A stretch of 11,109 bases of DNA from Nephromyces sp. MM_2019 (GCA_015657535.1 JADHZB010000516.1:1-11109), one strand, 5' to 3'; positions 1 through 8,145 are shown, counted from the first letter of the stretch. A program made the numbers and translations. Notes: a model not told the origin generated them from the sequence alone.

Positions 1-136
1 TGGTGTGGGGGGTGTGCCAGGTGGTATGGGCGGTGCACCAGGTGGTGTGGGGGGTGTGCCAGGTGGTATGGGCGGTGCACCAGGTGGTGTGGGGGGTGTG
101 CCAGGTGGTATGGGCGGTGCACCAGGTGGTGTGGGG
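1..136 (+). repeat. Perfect 42-base coding tandem repeat (Gly/Pro/Met/Val/Ala)
   Basis: About three identical 42-base units (for example, the G-run starts at 7 and recurs at 49) encode a 14-residue unit that is itself two 7-residue halves of the form G-G-(V/A)-P-G-G-(M/V). The array runs off the left edge, so its full length is unknown. The lack of any synonymous difference between copies suggests recent expansion or homogenisation. Confidence 0.95.
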
Positions 137-2650
137 GTGGGTGCTCTGACCAGCAATGCTCCCCATGCTAGCCTTACAAACAATGCCAACGTCTTCCACG
201 ATTATGCTCACCTCTCTGGTAGACCAGGCACGCACACTTCTCTCCAAGGAGGAAGCAGCCTTCAGCTAGCACGCACTGACTTGAGAGAGAAGGATGTGAT
301 GGTGCCTATTCAGACAGAAAAAATAGCGTTTCCGGGGGATTTAACCCCCGGAAATGACACGCACTCAGCTGCTCGCTTTGCTTTTACTGCTGCTGGTGCA
401 GGTCTACACACACTAAACCCAACCTCTGGTGCAGGAGCTGGAGGCTTCCTCACACACGCTGAAGCTTCCTCTCACTTGAATCAGCTCACTGCTGGGTGTA
501 CTGACCAGATATCTCCTACTCCTCATCCTGGGGATTCTCTTATAATGAGTGCTGTGAACAGCGAGGATGCTCGAGAGGGGAGAGAAAGGAGTGGGAGCTT
601 CTCAACTACATCACTTGCTCTAGGAGAGAGAGTTAACGGAGTGGATGCGGCTTACCCAAGCCTCTACAACACCAGCTCGCACACACCCCGTCGTGTTGGT
701 GAGTTTGATGTGAAGAATCGTGGTGAAGGTATCATCACCAGTATGATGGCAGATCCTGGTAATGGCTATGCAGCTAATCCTAAAGATAGAGGGTTAGCCA
801 CACCCTCCCAAGAAGGCTTAAGAGAGGGTGTTGGTGGTGGTGGTAGCAGTCATCATCTTCATCATAGCCTTCAAGCAGGAGGAGCTGGGTGTGGCACACC
901 AGGTTTCTCTGTAAGCGAGCCTAGTTTAGGCACCCACCACAAGCCTATGGGTCTCAGCAATGATACTCAGAGCGATTTAGCGCTGCAGAAATTCCCATTG
1001 AGGATCTACCCCCAAAGATCCGACTCGCTACCCACTTCATCTTCAGCGCTTGTAGACGGCAACAGCAGCCGTGAAAATCCCTCTATGCAGTTAGCCAAAG
1101 ATGGAGTTTCATTTGCGAATGAGGCTGCCTGGGAGCAGCTTCCTCACACACACACACAAGAAGCAATGCTAGAGAGAGAGAAAAAGCCAGATTTCTTACA
1201 AAAAGCCTACAATCATCCTTACCTCGCCTCCTCTCCCGCTTCCCCATATCCTCCTGAAACAGCCCTGAGGCATCTCCACCCCCCCACCAACCTGCCAGCC
1301 CCCCATCAAAGCGTCCACCCAAGCTACACACACCCTTCATCTCCCTACGACAGTACTATTAGCCCCTCACACCCCATATCAAGACCTGCTCCTTCTCCCC
1401 CACACACCACTATCAACGCTCAATACAGCCTCATTCCCTCTAAGCTGCCTAGCTACAATGTTGTAGAGATGAATCAACCCCACAGCCTCCTTCCTCTGCA
1501 GCTTCTTCCTCCCGGCCGAGATCAATCACACACACATCAGCCTCCTCCCCTCGGAGCCCTAGACTCGGCTGTGCACACCAGAGAAGCCCATTTAAAGGTT
1601 CTTTGGAGAGTATACGACGAGCTTTGCGAGCTAGTCTCGGAAGATCTTCTTAGATACCTAGTTCATCAGCTTCATCCTGATCCTTCCCAACTCTTTATCT
1701 TCACTAAGCAGTTTACTACCAATCATGGCATACTCTCTCTAACCTCTAACATGCTCTCTATGGTTGATCTTAACCCTATGAAATTGATTTTTTCAGCCAT
1801 TTCTGGGCAGATGATGCAGCTTGAGTTTAAACCTTCTTATAACTCCTCTACGCTATGCTTAGATCACTCAGAGAGAGTGCCTTTCAGGCTAACTAGAAAC
1901 ATCGAAAGCTTCATTGGGCCCTTTGGTAGGCTAGGGCTTCTCCCTGGTGTTATGTATTCCTTCATTGAAGCTCTAGAGAAGAATGAGTTTCACTTGCGAA
2001 ATCTGCTTTGCCTCATCATTCGCGATGATTTGACAGCCTTAAGCAGCGTTTCTAGCGATTCTTTGGGGGGTGGGGGGGGTGTGGAGGCATTAGGGGGGTT
2101 AGAGTTGAGGCAGAAGGTGGATTTCAACGTTAGTCGAGTGATGACGTTGATCCAGAGATACAATGGGAATCATTATGGGAAGGTGAGTGGGGGGGTAAGG
2201 GATAGGTGGGTGGGGGTGTGTAGTTGTGTGCGTTTTTGATTAAGCATGTATGTATGCGGGCAGGCAACTGCATATCTGATTAAGCGCCTGTGTGTTAACC
2301 GGCACCTGTGTATTAGTAAGCTGTGTGTGTATGCGAGAATGCATATGCATTTTCAAGAGGTACGCCGTGTCTATTTATATGAGAATGAGTTTAAGGTAGT
2401 ATGCTCTCAGCTTTCTCACGCTAAGATTTGCTCGTATATTAGCTGGTGTGTTGGCGTTTATTGCGCTGTAGACTGCTTCCAGCTATAGCAGGTAGTGATA
2501 TATGAAGCTGGCTCTAGACACACAACCTCTCTTTCTCTTCTGCAGGCAACCAAAGAGCCTATACAACATCAAATTTCCAGGCTAATAGAGTATGCTTCTA
2601 AGAAGGAACTACTGGCTAGCATGAAGCCAACTTGGCATCCCTGGTTCTAG
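2..2650 (+). CDS. TRRAP: TRRAP/Tra1-family PIKK pseudokinase, C-terminal part (join 2..2182, 2546..2650; 5' partial)
   Basis: The product is the C-terminus of the TRRAP/Tra1 scaffold, which in other eukaryotes sits in SAGA and NuA4/TIP60 acetyltransferase complexes in the nucleus and binds transcription activators. The reading frame is open from the window edge. Counting residue 1 at position 5: residues 1-43 are Gly-rich repeats, about 44-525 are Ser/Pro/His/Thr-rich low complexity, and about 529-726 align with the PIKK C-lobe. Landmarks are FTKQFT, Leu-Asn-Pro at 589-591 and VPFRLT from 625, all at TRRAP-like spacing. The active-kinase DFG position reads Glu-Phe-Lys (607-609) and the catalytic-loop Arg, His and Asn are absent, so this is a pseudokinase. 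Splicing in phase 0 adds 34 residues, a FATC motif ending MKPTWHPWF followed by TAG. TRRAP proteins usually end in Trp-His-Pro-Trp-Leu. The N-terminal HEAT/FAT regions lie upstream of the window. Family assignment is very secure; the lineage is not. Confidence 0.93.
329..354 (+). repeat. Perfect 10-bp inverted repeat inside the TRRAP coding exon
   Basis: TTTCCGGGGG (329-338) is followed by a six-base ATTTAA loop and its exact reverse complement CCCCCGGAAA (345-354). It encodes FPGDLTPGN within the low-complexity region and keeps the frame open. Confidence 0.9.
2183..2545 (+). other. Last intron of the TRRAP gene
   Basis: This 363-base phase-0 intron has a donor AAG|GTGAGT at 2183 and an acceptor CTTTCTCTTCTGCAG ending at 2545, behind a strong pyrimidine tract. 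Removing it restores the FATC domain in frame, which is the main evidence for it. If it were retained, translation would stop after 18 intron codons and the protein would lose its FATC tail. The intron starts with a G-rich run and is otherwise GT-rich. The short open frame inside it (2246-2488) has no coding character. Confidence 0.92.
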
Positions 2651-2703
2651 AGAGCTTTCCCTGGAGAAATTACGTATTTGTGTGTGGTTGAATGTGTGGT
2701 TGA

Positions 2704-2704
<1 letters not shown>

Positions 2705-2733
<29 letters not shown>
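2705..2733. repeat. (TG)n microsatellite in the TRRAP 3' flank
   Basis: An uninterrupted run of about 14 TG dinucleotides lies 54 bases after the TRRAP stop codon, probably in its 3' UTR. It is preceded by two tandem copies of GTGTGGTTGAAT. Confidence 0.95.
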
Positions 2734-2736
<3 letters not shown>

Positions 2737-2820
2737 GTTTCATGTTTATATATGAATTTTTTTTGCATTTCTGTGTGTGTGCCTTTGTGTATTCATGTAT
2801 GTATATCTATGCATCGTCTC

Positions 2821-2839
2821 TCTCGGTTTTCTACCGAGA
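2821..2839. repeat. Small hairpin downstream of TRRAP
   Basis: TCTCGGT (2821-2827) and ACCGAGA (2833-2839) form a 7-bp perfect stem with a five-base loop. It lies about 170 bases past the TRRAP stop and could be in the 3' UTR or 3'-end region, but no function can be read from sequence alone. Confidence 0.5.
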
Positions 2840-2950
2840 TTGAACTGATATTATACCTCACACTGTTTTAGCTTGAATCTGCAGCTCTTTGCGGCAGCTG
2901 AAAGAGGCTTGAAAGCTTTCTCTCTTTTTTTAATTCTTCTTTACCTTTTT

Positions 2951-2971
2951 CTTCTTCTTCTTCTTCTTCTT
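2951..2971. repeat. (CTT)7 microsatellite
   Basis: There are seven perfect CTT units within a broader pyrimidine-rich stretch from about 2925. Confidence 0.95.
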
Positions 2972-4109
2972 ATCAAACTATTATAGCTTTGAAAGGAGCT
3001 CTACAAATGTTTCCAAATGAAGATCTCTGTTTCATATACAATTCCAAAAGCGTATCTTTAGACAATTTGTATACTAAAATTGAAGTTTCCTTTTGAATTT
3101 TCTCTTCATTTTTCGAGCAAAAGCCTAAGAAAACTTCCTTCTTCATATGAAAGTGGAAGCTTAGCCAAAGATAGCTTTTTTCTGCACACACATGTGATAT
3201 CTGCGCTTTCATCGTTGAAACCAAGTTTGTACGAGCATGAGCGTATGCGTGTATTTGTATATGTGTATTTGTATTCGAACCTTTTTACTGTGAAGGATAT
3301 GCACTCTTTAGCAAAATTCTTCTTTGCCTCCTTATATAATCCATTAATATGGAAAAACATCAAAAAGAAACTGAAAATTAGTCGTTTTTGTGTGTAGAAG
3401 TTAAATCATATGTTTCTTCTCTTTTTCAAGTTTCTTTGAAGATCTATCTTGCACATCGAATGCGGTGTGTGTGAGTGGCTACGTTTGTGCATGTGTGGCT
3501 GTGTGTTTGTGGATGTGCTTGATACTGTGTTGGTATGTGTGTGTGTGCGTGTGTAGATATGGATGTGGATGTGTGTTTGGGCGTTTGACAATTCTTTTAC
3601 ATATACTTACTTTCTTAATGTTTGCTAATAATATGGCTAGCGTGAAGCCTACGCTTCTTACGGTGAGCTTCACTCGTTAAGAGTATGAGGCTTTTCAGCT
3701 CATAGTCTTCATTGAAGCCTAGTATTTGATGGTGGAGGCTGCTATTGAGCAGAGGAACATACAGGGAGCGGTATGAGTAGGGAGTTGAAACAGCAGCTAA
3801 TGGAGGGATTTTAGATCTTTTTGCAGTTTCTAGGAGACTAGGAAACTAGGAACTAAGTCTCTTCCAGCTTATCCCAAAAAATACACTAGTCTTTCGGCTT
3901 TTTCAAAGAATCTATTTTGTCTCTCTCCTCGCTGCTAAAATGGAAAGAAAATGATGAAAAACATCAAATTCGAATATTAAAACATAGAAGTTTTGTCTGC
4001 TAATCTATCCTTCCTTCAAGTTTACGTGAAGAGTAGACTTACCTTATCAGTAATTTTCCCTTCCTCAATGCATATTTTGCGAGATTTATCCGTCGAAAAG
4101 AAGTGGAGT

Positions 4110-4210
4110 TTGTGTGTGCGTGTGTGCGTGTGTGTGTGTGTGTGTGTGTATGTGGGTCTGTGCCGGTGTGTTTATGTGTATGCCTGTGTATATGTTGGTG
4201 TGTGGGTTTT
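4110..4210. repeat. GT-rich simple sequence with a pure (TG)n core
   Basis: This is irregular TG/TGCG/TATG repeat with an uninterrupted TG core at 4129-4149. The Val/Cys-rich frames across it are artefacts of the repeat. Confidence 0.9.
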
Positions 4211-4659
4211 GTTGCCGGTTTAAATGTCAGTATTTATGTGTTTAAATGTGTGCGTGTGCTTAAATCCTTTTCCTGCCTGTGTGTACATACCTCTTTCACA
4301 TGTGTGTGGTTTGTTTTTGCAGCTTTTATGTTTGTTTATCCCCCTTAATGATGAGATGCATGTCTAGTTAAGCAGTAAATGTATAGAATGCGATTTTTTC
4401 ACCTTTTTAAGGAACGTTTCTTGCATCTTCTTCTCTTTGGCCAAGCAACCTCTAAAAAATTCGCAAAAAAGTCTTTTCTGCTGTATTATCAGATTTGTTA
4501 AGTCGCTGCTTTTCGTGTTGAGTAGAATGATGTGAAAGATTCGCAATTTTGTCATCAAATTTTATGTTAAAATCGCACTTCTTCAGCGAAGGAAGAGGTG
4601 TTTATTCAAACTCTAATGATAATCATCCCTTTGATATTTTTTTTCGCTCCCCAAGGGTA

Positions 4660-4860
4660 GTTCTAGATGGATAGGCACACACACACACATGGGGTAGGAT
4701 GGGGGGAGAGGCTTGCGCACACGCAAAAAGAGAGAGAGATTTTAGGCCGATGAGCATATAGATAAAGGCAGGGAGCGAGAGAAAGACAAAAAGACAGTTG
4801 CACACACACGAAGATGCTGACACATACACAGAGAGACACTTGCACACACACAGAGATACT
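4660..4860. repeat. CA-rich and GA-rich simple-sequence block
   Basis: CA runs (for example 4675-4690, 4800-4808, 4841-4852) are interspersed with GAGAGA stretches. This is the opposite strand sense to the GT-rich block upstream. Cys/Val-rich frames on the minus strand come from the repeat. Confidence 0.85.
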
Positions 4861-4976
4861 TCAAAAAGCGATGAAAAATATCCATCTAAACTGCTAAACG
4901 AAGAGATCAGATAATAGTAACTATTCACATTGATATGCAGCAACCTAGGCTTACTAAGTAACGCACCGGGAGATAC
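4860..4976 (-). other. Possible minus-strand exon of unknown function
   Basis: On the minus strand an AAGACAG acceptor-like site precedes 39 open codons of mixed, non-repetitive composition (starting VSPGALLSKPRLLHINVNS) and ending at GAA|GTATCT, a donor-like site that leads straight into simple repeat. The change from ordinary protein composition to repeat at the presumed donor is suggestive. I do not recognise the peptide, found no partner exon in matching phase, and 39 codons can be open by chance. Confidence 0.15.
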
Positions 4977-5400
4977 CTGTCTTACGCACACACCTCTAGA
5001 AGCATAATTTAGCTTACCTATATGCAGCAGTCATTCTAACCAAATATAAATCTAGCACACTGACTGGTTAGCAAACGAACTCACTCTCTGCTCGATTTAA
5101 TGCTAACTACCTCCAATATCTAGCTAATGCTAGTAAATGATAGCTAGACGCCCTATCAAATGCTAACTAACTATAGCTAGCTCCCATCTCTCCAATCCCC
5201 CATGAAAATCCCTCCCCCGGCGCCCGCAGATCCTTCGCTCCACATCTTCCCCACTCAACGTTGAAGCCACCTTTAACAACTGAGTAGCTGGCTGATAAAC
5301 GAAGCTTTTTTAGCACACCACACACCGCCTTTACGATAGAGCGCAATTCTCCATCATACTATATATAGTAGCTACTGCCATATTCATTAGCCACACACAC
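4977..5400. other. Repeat-poor block with a GC-richer island, no identified gene
   Basis: This block lacks the GT/CA microsatellites of its surroundings. Around 5095-5185 it carries a cluster of AATGCTAACT- and TAGCTA-like words. At about 5180-5270 it is GC-richer and open on both strands, including 63 codons on the minus strand at 5170-5358. A 14-base perfect palindrome, TACTATATATAGTA, lies at 5357-5370. None of the translations resembles a known family, so strand and coding status cannot be decided. Confidence 0.45.
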
Positions 5401-6090
5401 AACACTACGGTGTTTTGCTTTGGCCTATGATTCTTCTGTTTTTGTGTGTGGAAAGTTGCAGGGTACAAAATATCGACAGAATAGTGGAATCTATGCGGAA
5501 TTTGCACACAAAAATCATTGGAGACACAATTTGCTCATATTGAGAAGCCAAGAGGGAGGAAGGGGTACGTTTTCCTGTTTTTGCACACACGTTTCCACCT
5601 TTCAATGCTTTTGATTTTCGATGTTTTCCTTTTGTTAGGAGGTGCAGGTTTAGAGAGAAGAAGTAGAGGGAGGGTGAAGAGGGTGGATGCAGGTTTTGAG
5701 GGAGTTGGGAGAGGAGGGGTGTATATAGAGAGAGGTAGTGTTAAAAAGCGACAAAAATAATGGTGCATCCAGAGAGAAAAAGATTCAGAGAGAGAAACGC
5801 CGTCTCTAAATAGGATCTCTATCTGTCTGTGTGTGCTTGTGTGTGTATTTTTGTGTGTGTGTATCTCTGTATCCCTCCCTCTCGTTCTCTTCCTCTTCCA
5901 CTCTCTCCCCCTCCGAGCTTCCACTGTTTTGCTTTCCTCCCCCTCTGCATTCTCAAGTGCAACACACACACACGCACATACGCTGTGCATTGATCTCCCT
6001 CCACTCTACATTGATTGTATGTGCGAAAAGAAGGATTCTTTGAGGCTGATGTTGCTAAGCTTTTTTTGTGTATTTTCTTTGTTTTAAACA
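5401..6090. other. Purine/pyrimidine-biased and simple-sequence DNA
   Basis: Positions 5640-5800 are strongly GA-rich on the + strand. Positions 5820-5870 are GT-rich, 5875-5950 are CT-rich, and a short CA run follows at 5961-5975. The long Arg/Thr/His-rich frames on the minus strand reflect this bias. I see no gene. Confidence 0.6.
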
Positions 6091-6091
6091 G

Positions 6092-6142
6092 GATCTCAAC
6101 TTTCTAGTTATCGAGCAGGAAAATTTTAATTCGCAGGAGGAG
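6092..6142 (+). other. Possible 17-codon exon of unknown function
   Basis: A very good acceptor (a long T-rich tract ending TTTTAAACAG at 6091) is followed by 17 codons, DLNFLVIEQENFNSQEE, and a donor-like GTGGGTATG at 6143. Both boundaries would be phase 0. Read through the donor, the frame continues for 19 more codons to a TGA at 6200. It could be an upstream exon of the FAIM-like gene or part of an unrelated gene. I do not recognise the peptide. Confidence 0.22.
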
Positions 6143-7400
6143 GTGGGTATGTGCGATTTACTCAAGAGGGAGTCGCTCTCTTCTTGTAGAGGAAGTTTTT
6201 GAAGCGGGAAAATGCGTGGTAGATTTGTAGCGTGTCTGGTGGTTCTCTATCCTCGTCTTCTTCCTTCATTTTCCCCACATTTAAAAATAGAAAACATTTT
6301 TTTTGGTATATTATAGGGTTCGTCACCCTCTTCTTCCTTTTCTTGCTACACTTCCTGCACGCTGAAAAGGAGAAAACCATCTTTTTTCATCTGTTTTTGT
6401 AGATTATAGGTAGGTCTCACCTTTTCCCTGCTTCATTCTCATCCGTGCAAGATACTCGTTAAATCATTTTTTGCTCCTTTTTGAAGCTTTTTCTTTTCAT
6501 TTTGGAAAAAAGCTTTTCTCTTTTGCATTACCAAAAGTAGTCAGTTTCCCTGTTTTTTTGAGAAACAGTAGAGGGTTGAAGATGAAAAAAGTTGCTAAAA
6601 ATCCATCAAAACGTAGAAAAAAACTGCACTTCTTCATGTTTCCATGGGGTAAATTTGGGGTTGTATCAGCCTCTACCATTGTGTCCGATCTGCTTTGTAG
6701 AAATATCCTCTGTTTCTTTGATGCTCGTAAAAGTACGTGTTGTGAGCTCTTTACGCTGAGAAAGCGTGCCCCATTTGGAGAGGAAGCTTGGGTGAAAGCA
6801 CATGAGTCTATTATGCGCTTTGATTAAAACGCCTTTGTACGCACAAGCAGGAAAATACGCACAAACACAGGAAAAGATAAGCAAAAACATAGAAACGCAC
6901 ACAAGCCTACACAGACTGGAAAACTCGCAAAAACGCAAAACGCACACAAACATGGCAAACACACTAACGCACTCACACACGGACAGTATAGTTTTAGCTA
7001 CTGTGTGCTCCTGATAGCTCAATACTTTGTGATTTAAAGCAGGCAGTATGAAGGAGTTGGGATTTTTTGATGTTTTGTGTGTTAGAGGAAGAACAAGATG
7101 CTTTTCTCTATTTTTCTTAAGAAATTCATTGTTTTTTCCTGATGAAAGCCTTCTTAAAGTAGATTTAGATGCTGCAGATTGAAGGCTTTTATGGAGGAGG
7201 ATGAGGAAGATAGAATTTTTGAAGGGGAAATATGGGATGTTACGATTATAAAGGAGGGAAAAAGTTAGAATTGAAAAGAATCTCTGGATTTTCAAGATGA
7301 TGATAAAGAGGAGGATGAAAGTGAAATGTGAAGGGAATCTCTGGATTCTCAAGTTCAGGAGGATGAAGACGCTTTGCACACCAATTTGCTGTATTAATGT
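6143..7400. other. Gene-poor A/T- and purine-biased DNA
   Basis: T-rich and A-rich homopolymer-like segments dominate 6270-6660, with CA-rich sequence at 6838-6985. Positions 7180-7370 are GA-rich and include the in-phase repeat pair at 7278 and 7335. The longest frame is a 237-codon minus-strand run (6666-7379) rich in Phe, Leu, Ser and Cys and spanning the CA repeat. On the + strand, a 44-codon ATG-to-TGA frame sits at 7048-7182. None is recognisable. Confidence 0.5.
7278..7353 (+). repeat. Direct repeat of 19 bases at 57-base spacing
   Basis: GAATCTCTGGATTTTCAAG (7278-7296) recurs as GAATCTCTGGATTCTCAAG (7335-7353) with one mismatch. The spacing is a multiple of three. On the + strand both copies read ESLD(F/S)Q followed by acidic residues, but a TGA (7329) separates them in that frame. 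On the minus strand both fall in one open frame as (R/K)IQRF. Confidence 0.85.
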
Positions 7401-7857
7401 GTGTGTGTGTTTTTTTTCTCAGGATTTTTTGAATGTATAAAAGCCAGATTTTTTTTTTTCCTCCTTAAAAACAAGATTTCCGCCTAATTTCTGGTAAACT
7501 CATGCGTATTATCGGGATTTAGAGGCAAAATCGTGTGTTTCCTATGCTCTGCAAATGTTTTTTGAATCGACTATTGGTCCTCGATATGATGTTGGGCTTT
7601 ATGCCCGTGGTTGGCGTGTTTTCCGAGTTTTTTGCTCCTCTTTTGGATCCACAAAAATAAGTAAATTCCCGTCTTTTTGGTGGTGGAAAGACGGCGAAAA
7701 AACGTTGAAAAAGTGGGTTTTTTTCACGTTTGATGGGGAGCAAAGCTTCTGCATTCACGCACACAGCACAGTGCCTGAGTAGAATTTAGCCAGAGCACCT
7801 AATAACACGCTTTGCTTCCTGAAAGCCAATCTTCAATCCTCTGGAAAAATCAGCTGT

Positions 7858-7880
7858 AATATCAGTTTTTGACTGATATT
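7858..7880. repeat. Perfect 9-bp hairpin
   Basis: AATATCAGT (7858-7866) and ACTGATATT (7872-7880) flank a five-base TTTTG loop. It sits in apparently non-coding DNA. Confidence 0.75.
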
Positions 7881-8145
7881 TCTACGTTTCTCAGCAACAT
7901 CTTCATGTTTACCTGCCAATGCTGATGAGTTTGGCTTTTTCTGTGGATTTGGGTTGCCGTAAAGTGTTTGCGCAGTGCTAACTGCTTTTTAGTAGAAGCT
8001 TCTGGCTGCTTTTGTGCTTAAACTCAATTCGATGCTCTGATTATGACGAATATATATTGTGTGTGTGTTTTCTTCACATAGAGAATCAGCTGATTATCTC
8101 ATTTTAGGGGCTTTGTGGTGCTTTTTTTATGTGTGTATCATGCAA

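Larger units (their letters stand above)
2651..4660. other. TRRAP 3' flank and gene-poor GT-rich DNA
   Basis: No recognisable gene was found. The block begins as the presumed TRRAP 3' UTR. It then alternates between GT-rich simple sequence on the + strand (about 2670-2800, 3465-3590, 4110-4350) and AT-rich, weakly T-biased DNA. Open frames at 2973-3400 occur on both strands at once and match no known family. Near 3634 there is a short echo of the TRRAP last exon. Confidence 0.6.

Noticed and set aside
1083..1340. 85-codon minus-strand frame
   Set aside because: It is antisense to the TRRAP coding exon and explained by that exon's composition.
2246..2488. 80-codon + strand frame inside the TRRAP intron
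   Set aside because: It lies entirely within the intron needed to rebuild the FATC domain and has no recognisable protein features.
2973..3400. Overlapping frames of 83-105 codons on both strands
   Set aside because: Three frames are open at once in AT-rich DNA, none recognisable and none with convincing splice or start context.
5462..5575. Exon-like + strand segment after GAAAGTTGCAG, starting GTKYRQNSGIYAEF
   Set aside because: The acceptor lacks a pyrimidine tract, the donor is unclear, the minus strand is also open and no family is recognised.
5535..5990. 151-codon minus-strand frame
   Set aside because: It is made of GA/CT- and GT/CA-biased sequence giving Arg/Thr/His runs and Pro/Leu/Ser runs; a composition artefact.
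6471..6827. 118-codon + strand frame starting MLLFEAFSF
   Set aside because: It is T- and A-run rich, overlaps open minus-strand frames, and gives no recognisable domain; not strong enough to call.
6666..7379. 237-codon minus-strand frame, the longest outside TRRAP
   Set aside because: It crosses a CA repeat that yields Cys/Val/Phe runs and is antisense to GA-rich DNA with few stop codons; no family match recognised, so not called as a gene.
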